Positions 34,298-43,760 of a DNA stretch of 64,000 nt are shown piece after piece. Made by a program: the position numbers and the translations under genes. Positions within the stretch are counted from its first letter, which is position 1. Every line of letters starts with the position of its first letter. The stretch comes from an uncultured Ruminiclostridium sp. GTDB lineage: Bacteria; Bacillota; Clostridia; Oscillospirales; Ruminococcaceae. The stretch covers positions 1 through 64,000 of the forward strand of contig CAJTTE010000015.1 of NCBI GenBank assembly GCA_910579265.1, read 5' to 3'. A model generated the notes under the pieces. That model did no database searches and was not told where the DNA came from. It saw only the letters and a program-made list of their open reading frames with translations.

Positions 34298-35743
34298 TTA
34301 CTTCTTCTTAAGCTCCGCAGGCTCAAATCTGATTCGTATATCCGGCATTTTATTTATTGAGGAGTAGTAGTTGATATCCCAATCCTGACCTTGCGACGGA
34401 TCGTTTTCACCGCTTGCCGGAGGAGCAAAGATTTTCAGCGTCAAATCGCACTCGCCCTCCAATGGCTTTTCATAAAAAGCGCTCATAAAGTCGATGGTTT
34501 TAGCCTTTGGAGATTTATAAAACCACTTTCCGTTAATTTCCATCATCAGATTCAATTCTTCCTCAAAGGTGATCTCACAGAAGGTGGGATTGCATTCAAA
34601 ATGCAAAGGGATGCTTATACCTTCGGAGTCCTCGAAGCCCCCCCAGCGAAGCTTAACCGGAAACTGAAGCTCTTCTCCTTCGGTAACGGAAGGATAAAAA
34701 TATTCATCATGGATAATTTCCTTATATGCCTCCAGTTCAGGCTGAGGTATGCCTACATCGGGGTTGTTGGGGTCTTCTATCTCCAGACCTAAGCGGCCTC
34801 TGTCACGAAATTGATAAAAGGTAAATCCGGATAGCCATTCGGCATTTTCATTTTTTACCATATTGCAGAATTCGGTGATTATTTCAGCTTGTTCATATGG
34901 TCCGACCACATCACCGTCAGCATTCAGTTCGCTCATTACCATCGGCTTTGAAACACCGCCGTTAAGATATTTAAATCTTTCGTAGGATTTTTTTGTCAAG
35001 TCAAAAACATGGTCGGCAGTATCCCTTCTATGGCTTGTTCCGCCGCGCTCCGCCACATCGAAAGGCCATCCCCAATGAAGCGATATATACTTATCCACAG
35101 ACCATATATCCGTAACGGTAACCGCTTCCTTAAACTCCTTTTCCATGGAAATCTCTTCTCCCGTATTATCCTCACAGCCGCCGATGCACAAAATAGTAGA
35201 TACGTTGGGAGCATGTTCTTTAAGAATATTATGAAAACGGATATAAAAGTCAGCTACTTCCTGATATGAAGCGCGCTTTGTGAAACTGAACCAATCGCCG
35301 GTAGCCTCATGATTGATTCTGAGCATCAATCTTCCGAAGGGACGAAGATCCTTCGCTATCGCTATTAAATGATCATCCGAAACATTGGGATCGATGGTGA
35401 GAGTAAGGCAGACATCCTGACCGTGACGGCGAACGTCTCTCATGCAAGTAAAAGGCTCTCCTTCCGTATTTCCATTCAGACCACCCTTATATGTGAAGTA
35501 ATCATCATAAGGATAGTCCCATTGGAAAGAGACCTCCGCATCCTTCATGACCTCCGAAATCCTTCCTGGCCATTCCTTATCCAACGGGTAATAACAATAC
35601 ATAAGATTTATGGATCTGTGGGGGCGTCCTAAAGAATGGAGGATATAATCCTGATTAACATATTCTCCTCTTTCGCTCCCGTCTCCCAGGTCAACCGCAC
35701 ATTTTGCCGGTCCGAGATGTATTTTTCTGATCTGTTCCGCCAT
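34298..35743 (-). CDS. Putative GH26-like glycoside hydrolase (mannanase/glucanase type)
   Basis: A 481-residue protein without signal peptide. The segment LMLRINHEATGDWFSF (~residue 140) matches the GH26 acid/base motif (Arg-x-x-His-Glu followed by Gly-x-Trp-Phe), and VMSELNADG (~280) fits a clan GH-A nucleophile Glu. The catalytic barrel would span ~20-330; the last ~130 residues look beta-rich (FPVKLRWGGFEDSEGISIPLHF) and may be an accessory domain. ATG 35743 has GGAGGA at good spacing; the frame is open to 35791. Its promoter carries an overlapping cre-like palindrome, which fits sugar-dependent control. Substrate (mannan or mixed-linked glucan) is inferred from family only. Confidence 0.6.
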   Translation of the reverse strand: MAEQIRKIHLGPAKCAVDLGDGSERGEYVNQDYILHSLGRPHRSINLMYCYYPLDKEWPGRISEVMKDAEVSFQWDYPYDDYFTYKGGLNGNTEGEPFTCMRDVRRHGQDVCLTLTIDPNVSDDHLIAIAKDLRPFGRLMLRINHEATGDWFSFTKRASYQEVADFYIRFHNILKEHAPNVSTILCIGGCEDNTGEEISMEKEFKEAVTVTDIWSVDKYISLHWGWPFDVAERGGTSHRRDTADHVFDLTKKSYERFKYLNGGVSKPMVMSELNADGDVVGPYEQAEIITEFCNMVKNENAEWLSGFTFYQFRDRGRLGLEIEDPNNPDVGIPQPELEAYKEIIHDEYFYPSVTEGEELQFPVKLRWGGFEDSEGISIPLHFECNPTFCEITFEEELNLMMEINGKWFYKSPKAKTIDFMSAFYEKPLEGECDLTLKIFAPPASGENDPSQGQDWDINYYSSINKMPDIRIRFEPAELKKK

Positions 35744-35916
35744 TTCTGTCCTCCGTAATTTTATTTTAGAGTAGTTACATAAAATAATCATGCGTATCCT
35801 AAGGCAGTTTTTTGCAGTAATGACAGAATATATGAAAATTAACGGAATATACGCTAATTTTTACCGAAAAGACACGCTTTACTATACGAAAACATACTCC
35901 GATCATTATATTTGTA

Positions 35917-35945
35917 ATTATAGCATAGTGTGAAAACGTTTTCAA
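35917..35945 (-). promoter_or_regulatory. Promoter of the GH26-like gene
   Basis: Minus strand: TTGAAA (35940-35945), a 17-bp spacer and TATAAT (35917-35922). The predicted leader is about 165 nt. Confidence 0.75.
35931..35944. promoter_or_regulatory. cre-like operator (LacI-family / CcpA site)
   Basis: TGAAAACGTTTTCA is a perfect 14-bp palindrome that fits the Bacillus cre consensus TGWAANCGNTNWCA at every position. It covers the -35 box and most of the spacer of the GH26-like promoter, where a bound repressor would block RNA polymerase. It could be a CcpA site or an operator of a dedicated LacI-type regulator. Confidence 0.75.
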
Positions 35946-36014
35946 GAGTATTTTTGAATTTTCCTTGAAATAGTGCTTATAATGCGTTTTTTTAAAAATA
36001 TTTTTAAAAAAGCC

Positions 36015-36043
36015 TTGACATAAGAGTAAAATTCTGTTATAAT
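36015..36043 (+). promoter_or_regulatory. Consensus promoter of the tRNA cluster
   Basis: TTGACA (36015-36020), a 17-bp spacer and TATAAT (36038-36043), a perfect sigma-A match 27 bp before tRNA-Lys. Confidence 0.88.
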
Positions 36044-36070
36044 ATCAACGTTGCAATTTAAGCAGCAATC

Positions 36071-36146
36071 GATCCACTAGCTCAGGCGGCAGAGCACCTG
36101 CCTTTTAAGCAGGGTGTCCCGGGTTCGATTCCCGGGTGGATCACCA
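36071..36146 (+). tRNA. tRNA-Lys (TTT)
   Basis: The 76-nt sequence folds into a cloverleaf: acceptor GATCCAC / GTGGATC, anticodon loop CTTTTAA with anticodon TTT, T-arm GGGTTCGATTCCC. CCA is encoded. Confidence 0.96.
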
Positions 36147-36149
36147 TAT

Positions 36150-36226
36150 GCGCCAATAGCTCAGTTGGTTAGAGCAACCGGCTCATAACCGGTTGGTCCG
36201 GGGTTCGAGTCCCTGTTGGCGCACCA
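36150..36226 (+). tRNA. tRNA-Met (CAT)
   Basis: 77 nt with acceptor GCGCCAA / TTGGCGC, anticodon CAT in CTCATAA, T-arm with GGTTCGAGTCC and encoded CCA. The first acceptor pair is G-C, so it is not the initiator type. An isoleucine tRNA with a lysidine-modified CAT anticodon cannot be excluded by eye. Confidence 0.85.
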
Positions 36227-36403
36227 TGCAATTTAAATTGCCGCATATCGGCAGTTTAGATTGCGTCCGACAAAAATTTTCCTGTTATGCAGGTGAATTT
36301 TTGTCGGACACCTTTTACATTACGGTGTTTGGTTTTGACTGGTTCTGATATATGTCCAAATCATGTTTACCGTTTAAACGAAAGGGTGATTCCTTTCTTT
36401 TAA

Positions 36404-36477
36404 AGGGGTGTGGTTCAATGGTAGAATAGGGGTCTCCAAAACCTTTGACGTGGGTTCGATTCCTACCACCCCTGCCA
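36404..36477 (+). tRNA. tRNA-Trp (CCA)
   Basis: 74 nt: acceptor AGGGGTG / CACCCCT, anticodon loop CTCCAAA with anticodon CCA, T-arm GGGTTCGATTCC and encoded CCA. The anticodon stem contains wobble pairs. Confidence 0.93.
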
Positions 36478-36801
36478 AGGTTAATTGGGCAAATCTGTTG
36501 TGAAAATACACGGATTTGCCTTTTTAATTTTATGAAAATAAACATATATGTAAGTGCAAGAAAAAGTTTGCAGAGCTTATGAGCGCTTATGTATATCATA
36601 TAAAATATGGGAGGATTATAACCACGAACAAAATTCAAAAGCGAGTATTTTTGAATATGATCGGATTTACTTAGGCGGATTTATTATGAGGGATGAGCAA
36701 GCGGGCGTGGTCAGCGGCATAATAAGACATTAAAAACCGTCCTTACCGCTCAGATCCGGTAAGGACGGTTTAATTGCCAAAACAACTCATGCTGTTCAAT
36801 A
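36478..36801. other. Intergenic region after the tRNA cluster
   Basis: No gene recognised. The terminator of the neopullulanase gene lies at 36732-36772. Confidence 0.5.
36732..36772 (-). terminator. Terminator of the GH13 neopullulanase-like gene
   Basis: A 14-bp stem (AAACCGTCCTTACC / GGTAAGGACGGTTT) with a T-run on the minus strand, 30 bp past the gene's stop. Its symmetry suggests it may also end + strand transcripts from the tRNA genes. Confidence 0.88.
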
Positions 36802-38697
36802 TCAAAGGGTCAAGTAGATCACTTCATAATCAAACGGAGATACATGAAGCTTACCGCTGTCACGCATATCCTTGCGTACAACTTTATACCGCTGACATTT
36901 TCCCAGAGTCTCATGAAGCATAAACACCTTTGCTTTATGGGACTTATTGAGATAAATAACCGCACCCGTTCCCTTCTCTTTGTCCTCGCGCCTTAAAATA
37001 CAGTAATCGGGGGTTACGTCAACAAATTTAACGGTGCCCTTTGCAAATGCGGTACAGCCGCGTCTTATGCTTGCCAGCTCCGCCGAAAACTCGATCAGAG
37101 ATTTATCCTCATTACCCCACGGATAGGTGCGGCGGTTAAAGGGATCCTTATATCCTTCCTGCCCGGCTTCATCACCGTAATAAATGCACGGAATGCCTGG
37201 GACAAAGAATTGAAGCACCATGGCACATTTCAATAAGGCAATGCCATATGCATACTCCTGCGGTGAAAGGAAGTTCTCAGCCTGCCAGCTTCTGTCATTA
37301 AAGCCCATGTCCTTCCCCGCGAGTCTGGTAATAGCACGCTCGGTATCATGCGTTGACAAAAAGTTCATCAGTATATCCACACAAGGCTTAGGATAATGCT
37401 CCACAATGGTCATTATTCCGTCAGTCAACTGTTTCGAGTCAGAATATTTGATATAGTTTAGAATACATTCCTTAAACGGATAATTCATAACGCTGTCAAG
37501 CTGTTTACCGGTCAGATAACGTCGTCTTACGCCATAGCTTTCCTTACTGGAGGCATCCTCCCAAACCTCGCCGTAAATAACCTTGTCTTCACCCTTTTTC
37601 TTCACCGATTTACGCAGATTATCGATAAATTCATCCGGAAGCTCATCGGCAACGTCCAGTCTCCAGCCTGCCGCGCCTGCGTCAATCCATTTCTGCAAAA
37701 TCCCGCCGTCCTTGCATATATATTCGGTGTAATCAGGATTATTTTCGTTTACATTGGGAAGATTTGTAAAGCCCCACCAGCTTTCATACAAATCCGGATA
37801 TTTTATAAAGCTGTACCAATCGCGGTAGGGACTTTCAGGATCACGGTAAGCGCCGCTTCGTTCGCCGTATCTGCCGAATTTGTTGAAATAAACCGAATCT
37901 GCGCCGGTGTGACTGAAAACGCCGTCCAAAATAATTTTAATACCGTATTCATCCGCCTTGCTGCAAAGCTCTCTAAAGTCCTGCTCCGTTCCCAGCGTCA
38001 TATCTATTCTTTCATAGCAAGCCGTGCTGTAACGGTGATTTTCGTGAGATTCAAATATGGGATTAAGATAAATACAGGTAACGCCTAAGCTCTTGAGATA
38101 TGGCAGCTTTGACTGGATCCCCTTTAAATTTCCTCCGAAATAATCGCTGTTGGTAATAATTCCCTTTTCGTTTGGCCGCCAATCGGGAATCTCGTTCCAG
38201 TCAGAATGAAACCTTCTGTCTACGGGCATTACGGGTTCGTCATCCTCATTCTGAACATATTGGGCGAAGCGATCGGGAAAAATCTGATACATAACTCCCC
38301 CCTTAAGCCATTCGGGAGTAGTCATTCCTTCCTCATAAACCGTAAGCTGGAACAGTTCTCCGTTGTCAAAGCATCCCAAGGAAGCTCCGTTGCGCTTTAT
38401 ATAGCGGCGTCCGTTTTCATTGGAAAAAAAGAAATAATAATGGTGAAGACCGGTATGCTCGGGAATATACGATCCCTGATATACACGAAACTTCTCACCG
38501 CCTATTTCCTGAATAATATCGCATGTAAGGATAGTAAACTTTTCCTTAAAGCCAGGTCGGAACATTACCAGAACACACTCGGCATAATTGTATTCTACGG
38601 GAACTATTATTTTAAAGTTTATTTCGGTGCTTCTCTCCACCGCTCCGAAAGGAGATTTGTAATAGGTATCAAAGCTGTCGTATATCGGTGTAGCCAT
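36802..38697 (-). CDS. GH13 neopullulanase/cyclomaltodextrinase-like enzyme
   Basis: A 631-residue alpha-glucan hydrolase. The N-terminal ~130 residues are a beta-sandwich of the CBM34 type, as in neopullulanase and maltogenic amylase. The barrel begins at GGVMYQIFPDRFAQ (~153) and contains DGVFSHTG, the nucleophile Asp348 (GWRLDVAD), acid/base Glu377 (YGEVWED) and Asp451 (STHDTE). No signal peptide, so it probably breaks down imported maltodextrin or internal glycogen. GGAGGGG precedes the ATG. glgP lies upstream on the same strand, but ~880 bp containing repeats separates them, so they are unlikely to share a transcript. Confidence 0.9.
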   Translation of the reverse strand: MATPIYDSFDTYYKSPFGAVERSTEINFKIIVPVEYNYAECVLVMFRPGFKEKFTILTCDIIQEIGGEKFRVYQGSYIPEHTGLHHYYFFFSNENGRRYIKRNGASLGCFDNGELFQLTVYEEGMTTPEWLKGGVMYQIFPDRFAQYVQNEDDEPVMPVDRRFHSDWNEIPDWRPNEKGIITNSDYFGGNLKGIQSKLPYLKSLGVTCIYLNPIFESHENHRYSTACYERIDMTLGTEQDFRELCSKADEYGIKIILDGVFSHTGADSVYFNKFGRYGERSGAYRDPESPYRDWYSFIKYPDLYESWWGFTNLPNVNENNPDYTEYICKDGGILQKWIDAGAAGWRLDVADELPDEFIDNLRKSVKKKGEDKVIYGEVWEDASSKESYGVRRRYLTGKQLDSVMNYPFKECILNYIKYSDSKQLTDGIMTIVEHYPKPCVDILMNFLSTHDTERAITRLAGKDMGFNDRSWQAENFLSPQEYAYGIALLKCAMVLQFFVPGIPCIYYGDEAGQEGYKDPFNRRTYPWGNEDKSLIEFSAELASIRRGCTAFAKGTVKFVDVTPDYCILRREDKEKGTGAVIYLNKSHKAKVFMLHETLGKCQRYKVVRKDMRDSGKLHVSPFDYEVIYLTL

Positions 38698-39052
38698 ATT
38701 ATTACCCCTCCGTGTTTATACTGTTATTCTTATGTGTGACAATAAAACCGTTTGCCGCAAATTTTTAAGTGCCGACAAACCGCGGACAGACAGCCGCGTC
38801 ATTTAAATATCTAACTTCTTCTGACTTCTATATCGACTTTATACCCGAATCATCCGAATTTCGTAAATAAACGGCACGTATAAATACAATAATATAAAAA
38901 CCATCAGATCCATCAAAAATAAAATTCGGAATGCTTTTAAGCATAGGATCTCACCACCCGCCTGAGCCTGACAATGCATATATTAAATAAAAGCCTCCGA
39001 CGGTAAAAACCTATTGCCTGCCTGAAAAGCCGCGATTTTCACCGATTTTTAC

Positions 39053-39240
39053 TAAGGACTATCTGAAAAGCCGAAAATCACACAATTTCTGCTTGCTGCG
39101 CATACCTTCCACATCAAAGAATGCCGATAGTTATCCCAAAAGAACAGCTATGAAGTATCCTCATATTTCTTCGTTTTTTGTTGAAATCTCCATGCTTTTA
39201 ACGTGATTGCAGATATTTGCTTTGTTTTCAGATACACCCT
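39053..39240. mobile_element. Family C inverted-repeat element, copy 3 (reverse orientation)
   Basis: Starts TAAGGACTATCTGAAAAGCCG and ends TTTGTTTTCAGATACACCCT. The body (AGAATGCCGATAGTTATCCC, AGTATCCTCATATTTCTTCG) is the complement of the copies at 10555 and 61005. Confidence 0.75.
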
Positions 39241-39249
39241 GACTGTGGG

Positions 39250-39362
39250 CGCATTCAGATTCATAATTGCTCGAAATATTACCGCGTTTCTCCGTTTTTC
39301 CCTGAAAGCCCATTCATTTAGCTAAATCGTACAAAACATCTTAGTTTTCAGATACGTTCTTA
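39250..39362. repeat. Partial family C element
   Basis: Right half only: CGTTTCTCCGTTTTTCCCTGAAA, then AAATCGTACAAAACATCTTAG, then TTTTCAGATACGTTCTTA. It lies in tandem with, and directly after, the full copy at 39053. Confidence 0.6.
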
Positions 39363-39517
39363 TGCAAGGACAAATATCCCGGCATAAGCTTTTAATCCAT
39401 AATGAAAACAGAAGGAAAAGGTATATGTGCAATATAGGAAAAGCCGTAATAAAATCTGAAACATTTTATTTAAATTTCCGCCTATCATTTGGCATAAAGT
39501 ACCGTTCTTAAAACATC

Positions 39518-39556
39518 ACCGCACAAAGATAATCTTTATGCGGTGACTTTTTTATA
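39518..39556 (-). terminator. Terminator of glgP
   Basis: ATCACCGCACAAAGAT / ATCTTTATGCGGTGA form a long hairpin just beyond the glgP stop, with a T-rich tail on the minus strand. Confidence 0.8.
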
Positions 39557-39573
39557 AATCGGAACAGTTTTTA

Positions 39574-41973
39574 TCAGACAAGTTTCCAAATATCGCGTGC
39601 ATAATCCATAACAGCACGGTCAGCGGAGAATATTCCGGCACCCGCAATATTCATAAGTGATTTCTTGTTCCATCCTATAATATCGGTATATGCTTCCGAG
39701 GAAGTCTGCTGAGCCTTACGGTAACTGTCAAAATCCGCCAAAGCCATATACTGATCGGTAAACCTCAGCGAATTGGCCAGTTCATCGAATTTAGCACCGT
39801 TTATGCTTCCGTACATCCTGTTTATAGCAGCAGAAATACGCGCATCTCCGTTATAATAGCCCTCCGGCGAATATCCGTTGGCCTTCATAACATCCGCTTC
39901 GTTGGAATTCATACCGAAAATGAAAATATTATCTCTTCCCACCTGTTCGCATATCTCAACATTTGCGCCGTCATAGGTACCCATAGTTACCGCACCGTTA
40001 AGCATAAGCTTCATATTACCGGTACCCGAAGCCTCGGTTCCGGCAAGGGATATCTGTTCGGAAATCTCACTGGCGGGCATAAGGATCTCGGAAAGTGTTA
40101 CACGGTAATCCTCAAGGAATACGACGCTAAGCTTATCGCTTATTTTAGGATTCTTTCTTATTTCCTCACCGAGACACCAGATCATTTTAATGATCTGCTT
40201 AGCCATATAATAACCGGGAGCCGCCTTGGATGCAAAAATATAGGTCTTTGGAACAAAATCGGAATCGGGATTATCCAAAAGGTAATTATAGTCGGTCAGG
40301 ATATTAAGTACGTTAAGCTGCTGACGCTTGTACTCATGCAGACGCTTTACCTGTACGTCAAATATACTGTCGACATTAAGCTTTCTGCCGGTTGATTTTT
40401 CCACATACTTTGCGAAAGCCTCTTTATTCGTCCTTTTGATTTCCGCAAGTCTCTTAAGCACGCTTTCATCGTCCTTGAACATACGGAAACGTTCGAGTTC
40501 TGCCGCATTTTTCTTAAAGCCGTCGCCGATACACTGACTCAACAGGTCGGTAAGGCCTTTATTCGACTGAAGAAGCCATCTTCTGTAAGCTATACCGTTT
40601 GTAACGTTTTTGAATTTAATCGGCTTATCGTCAAATTCATCCTTAAATACGCTTTCCTTTATTATGTCGCTGTGCAGCTTTGAAACACCGTTTACGGAGT
40701 GGCATGCGTCAATGCAGAGATTAGCCATTTTGATCTGATTATTGCTTACGATAGACATTCTTGCAACACGGTTCTCATCGCCCAGACGATTTCTTAAGCC
40801 TTCGCAGTAGCGGCGGTTAATTTCGCAGATAATCGTATAGATTCTGGGAAGTATGTTTTTAAGCATTGTCTCGTCCCATTTTTCCAACGCTTCCGCCATA
40901 ACGGTATGGTTGGTATAAGCGAAGGTATTGGTCACGATATGCCATGACTTTGACCAGCTGTATCCGCACTCATCAAGCATTATTCTCATCAGTTCGGGAA
41001 TTGCGAGAGTCGGATGGGTATCATTTACATGAATCGCTACCTTTTCATGAAGATTATCCAATGTTCCGTAAATGTTCATATGACGCATTACAATATCGCC
41101 GATTGAAGCTGCGCACATAAAATACTGCTGACGAAGCCTGAGGGCTTTTCCCTCGAGATGATTGTCGTTGGGATAAAGGACCTTTGTAAGCGAGTGGGCT
41201 ATATTGCTTGCACCCAAAGCCGCATCATAATTCCCCTTGTTAAAAGCGCCCATATCGAAGCTCATGCCCTCGGCGCTCCACAGGCGAAGCTTGGAAACGC
41301 CTTCGCTGTCATATCCGCTTACATACATATCGTGAGGAACGGCGTTTACCGTTGTGTAATTAACATGATTAACGGAATGGTAATTGTCCGCCCAGCTTTC
41401 CTGAATTTCCCCGTCAAAATGCACTTGAATAGCCTGATCCGGAACCGGGGACAACCACACTTCCCCTCCGGGAAGCCAGTTATCGGGAAGCTCAGTCTGC
41501 CAACCGTCCAATATCTGCTGTTTGAATATTCCGTATTCGTAAAGGATGGAATAACCCGTAGCCGGAAGTCCGCAGGTTGCAAGACCGTCCATATAGCATG
41601 CCGCCAGGCGACCCAATCCTCCGTTTCCGAGTCCTGCGTCAGGTTCTTCTTCGTATATACTGTCCATTTTTATTCCGAAGGTCTCCTGAACCGCCTTTTC
41701 GACCTCCTCATTCATTCCCAGATTATACAGGTTAGTCTTAAGAGAACGTCCCATAAGGAATTCCATAGAAATATAATATACCTGCTTCTTACCTTGGGAA
41801 TTGCACTTTGTCATAAACTTGTGCCGCTTTGCCTTAAGGTAATGAACCACTATTTTAGAAATGGCCTTGTATATCTGCTTGTTGTTGGCTTCCTTCGGAG
41901 AGGTTCGGAAATCGAATTCCAAAATGCCTTTCATTTGTTTGATTATTTCTTCGGATGAATACGGTGATGTCAT
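39574..41973 (-). CDS. glgP: Glycogen/starch phosphorylase
   Basis: Releases glucose-1-phosphate from glycogen or maltodextrin using a PLP cofactor. The 799-residue protein contains MEFLMGRSLKTNLYNLG near the N-terminus, GLGNGGLGRLAACYMD, VHVNDTHPTLAIPELMR-type substrate loop (HVNDTHPTLAIPELMR), and the PLP region EASGTGNMKLMLNGA near residue 650 with the Schiff-base Lys. ATG 41973 is favoured over 41991 because AGGAAAGGA lies 5-6 bp before it. A consensus promoter is at 42061-42089. It has no glg biosynthesis neighbours in the window. Confidence 0.97.
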   Translation of the reverse strand: MTSPYSSEEIIKQMKGILEFDFRTSPKEANNKQIYKAISKIVVHYLKAKRHKFMTKCNSQGKKQVYYISMEFLMGRSLKTNLYNLGMNEEVEKAVQETFGIKMDSIYEEEPDAGLGNGGLGRLAACYMDGLATCGLPATGYSILYEYGIFKQQILDGWQTELPDNWLPGGEVWLSPVPDQAIQVHFDGEIQESWADNYHSVNHVNYTTVNAVPHDMYVSGYDSEGVSKLRLWSAEGMSFDMGAFNKGNYDAALGASNIAHSLTKVLYPNDNHLEGKALRLRQQYFMCAASIGDIVMRHMNIYGTLDNLHEKVAIHVNDTHPTLAIPELMRIMLDECGYSWSKSWHIVTNTFAYTNHTVMAEALEKWDETMLKNILPRIYTIICEINRRYCEGLRNRLGDENRVARMSIVSNNQIKMANLCIDACHSVNGVSKLHSDIIKESVFKDEFDDKPIKFKNVTNGIAYRRWLLQSNKGLTDLLSQCIGDGFKKNAAELERFRMFKDDESVLKRLAEIKRTNKEAFAKYVEKSTGRKLNVDSIFDVQVKRLHEYKRQQLNVLNILTDYNYLLDNPDSDFVPKTYIFASKAAPGYYMAKQIIKMIWCLGEEIRKNPKISDKLSVVFLEDYRVTLSEILMPASEISEQISLAGTEASGTGNMKLMLNGAVTMGTYDGANVEICEQVGRDNIFIFGMNSNEADVMKANGYSPEGYYNGDARISAAINRMYGSINGAKFDELANSLRFTDQYMALADFDSYRKAQQTSSEAYTDIIGWNKKSLMNIAGAGIFSADRAVMDYARDIWKLV

Positions 41974-42060
41974 AGCATTCCTTTCCTGCATATCAAATGC
42001 ATTGTAAAATTTTATCTTTATCCGGCATTTAACACTTGACTGTATTTCACACTTATATTG

Positions 42061-42089
42061 ATTATAACTTAAAATCGGGAAAATATCAA
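42061..42089 (-). promoter_or_regulatory. Promoter of glgP
   Basis: Minus strand: TTGATA (42084-42089), a 17-bp spacer and TATAAT (42061-42066). Confidence 0.72.
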
Positions 42090-42210
42090 GTCATGGAGCA
42101 TTTAAATGACAAATTTAGTATGAATAACGGAAAAAACTTCCATCTTCCGCAAAAAAACTGTAGATTTTCACAAAAGCAAAACAAGTAACGCTTATTGATT
42201 ATAACGTACT

Positions 42211-42873
42211 TTATTTATTTTTTATTTTTAACATCCTTCTTACTTCATTGGCTGCGGAAATTGAAGAAACGATAAGCAGTATATCATTGCTCAAAAGCTT
42301 TGTTCGTCCTCTCGGTATAATAAAATCCTGTCCTCTGGTTATGGATATTATGTTGCATCCGTCGGGAAGCTTGATATCGGCTATCATCCTGCCGTCATAA
42401 ACATAATCCTCCGGAATTATCACCTCAAACACAGCAGCCTTTTCGTTTATGGGGAGCAACTCCTTTATCCTGCTGTTATCCACCTCACGTTCCATCTGAC
42501 GGATAATGTTATCGGTTCCCGAAATTGCAATATCCGCTCCAAGTGATTTTATTGTTTCCACATTTTTCGGGTTATTGACTTTCGCTATCGTTTTCTTTAC
42601 CTGAAAGACTCTTTTTGCCATCTGACATATTATCAGATTAACTTCATCCTCACCCGTTACCGCAATAACCGAATCGCATTTTTCCGCTCCGGCCTTTCTT
42701 AGGGCTTTCGTAGTCGAACCGTCGCCGAAAACAACGGTTACGTCAAGAGTATTGGCAAAATACTGACATGTCATTCTGTCTTTTTCTATAACGGAAACGT
42801 CATAATATCTTTCCAGCAGTGTTTTGGCCAAATAGTAGCCGACCTTTCCGCCGCCTACGATAATTGCTTTCAT
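42211..42873 (-). CDS. TrkA-type potassium channel regulatory protein, second of a pair
   Basis: A 220-residue cytosolic gating subunit: N-terminal RCK Rossmann domain with GGGKVGYYLA and the acidic VIEKD, DVTVVFGDGS, VIAVTGEDEVNLIICQ, then a C-terminal TrkA_C domain (~135-220, FEVIIPEDYVYDGRMIADIKLP). ATG 42873 is chosen because GGAG lies 9 bp before it; the frame is open to 42888. The membrane subunit (TrkH or KtrB) is not in the window, and the protein's partner is the adjacent TrkA-type gene. Confidence 0.85.
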   Translation of the reverse strand: MKAIIVGGGKVGYYLAKTLLERYYDVSVIEKDRMTCQYFANTLDVTVVFGDGSTTKALRKAGAEKCDSVIAVTGEDEVNLIICQMAKRVFQVKKTIAKVNNPKNVETIKSLGADIAISGTDNIIRQMEREVDNSRIKELLPINEKAAVFEVIIPEDYVYDGRMIADIKLPDGCNIISITRGQDFIIPRGRTKLLSNDILLIVSSISAANEVRRMLKIKNK

Positions 42874-42969
42874 TTTATACGGCTCCATCCTTCCTTTTTT
42901 TAAAAAAACAGTTTTTCTGTCCGGTTCGGAAATTCCGAGGTTTAGTCAGATTTAAATGCTGAAAGCAGA

Positions 42970-43590
42970 TCAGTCTACCAGCTTTGAGAAAATCAGGGTA
43001 TCCCCCTCTTTCATAAGGATATTGGAGTTGTTCACAAGAATAAAATTCCCGCCCTGATTAATTACAGCATACAATATTTCATCTTCCTCAAAATTAATCT
43101 CCATGCACTTCATTCCGATAAATTCCTTCGGTATGGGCATCGAATAAAATTTTACCTTATGATTACCATATTGGAGCCATTGCTGGCCTTCGTATCCGTC
43201 GATAGCAGACACGACCGCATCCAGCGTAAGACGCGTCGGGCAAATCGAGTTAAGCCCGTATTGCTGATATACGGTTTCCTTTTCAATATCCGCTATACCT
43301 GCCATAACCTTGGGAACATTGTAAACCTCTTTGGCTATCTGCGCCACCATAATATTTACGTTATCGTTATCCGTAACGGCGCAGACCACATCGCAAGATT
43401 CTATTCCAGCCGCCTGAAGATCGTCGTTATCTATAGGGACGCCTTTGAACGTAAGTCCGGTAAAACTGTCGTCGAGCCGCTCAAAAGCATCCCCTCTTCT
43501 GTCCATAACGGAAACGTCATGTCCCCGTTCGCACATCGTCATCGCCAAAGCCGCGCCCAGACGTTCGCATCCGATAATTAGAATATTCAC
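42970..43590 (-). CDS. TrkA-type potassium channel regulatory protein, first of a pair
   Basis: A 206-residue RCK protein. The likely start is GTG 43590, preceded by AAAGGCAG, because the Rossmann strand (NILIIGCERLGAALA) begins immediately there; the frame is open back to 43716. The nucleotide loop reads GCERLG, a common variant of GxGxxG. VCAVTDNDNVNIMVAQIAKEV and a TrkA_C domain (KFYSMPIPKEFIGMKCMEINF) follow. The next gene starts ~100 bp downstream in the same direction, so the two subunits are probably co-expressed. Confidence 0.82.
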   Translation of the reverse strand: MNILIIGCERLGAALAMTMCERGHDVSVMDRRGDAFERLDDSFTGLTFKGVPIDNDDLQAAGIESCDVVCAVTDNDNVNIMVAQIAKEVYNVPKVMAGIADIEKETVYQQYGLNSICPTRLTLDAVVSAIDGYEGQQWLQYGNHKVKFYSMPIPKEFIGMKCMEINFEEDEILYAVINQGGNFILVNNSNILMKEGDTLIFSKLVD

Positions 43591-43760
43591 TTTGATCTGC
43601 CTTTCTGTAATTAACGAAATTTTTATAACTCTCTGTCCATAAAATCTTTTTTCTCGGTTATTGAAAATCTGCTCCAACCTATAAAACTGAAAATACAATA
43701 TATCCACAGATTTCATTACGGTCTCCGTACCTGATTAACAGCACTTTCAGCCGAAATATA

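Larger units (their letters stand above)
38698..39573. other. Gene-free region with family C repeats and glgP terminator
   Basis: About 875 bp. It contains one full and one partial family C element (39053-39240 and ~39250-39362) and the glgP terminator; I see no gene. Confidence 0.6.
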
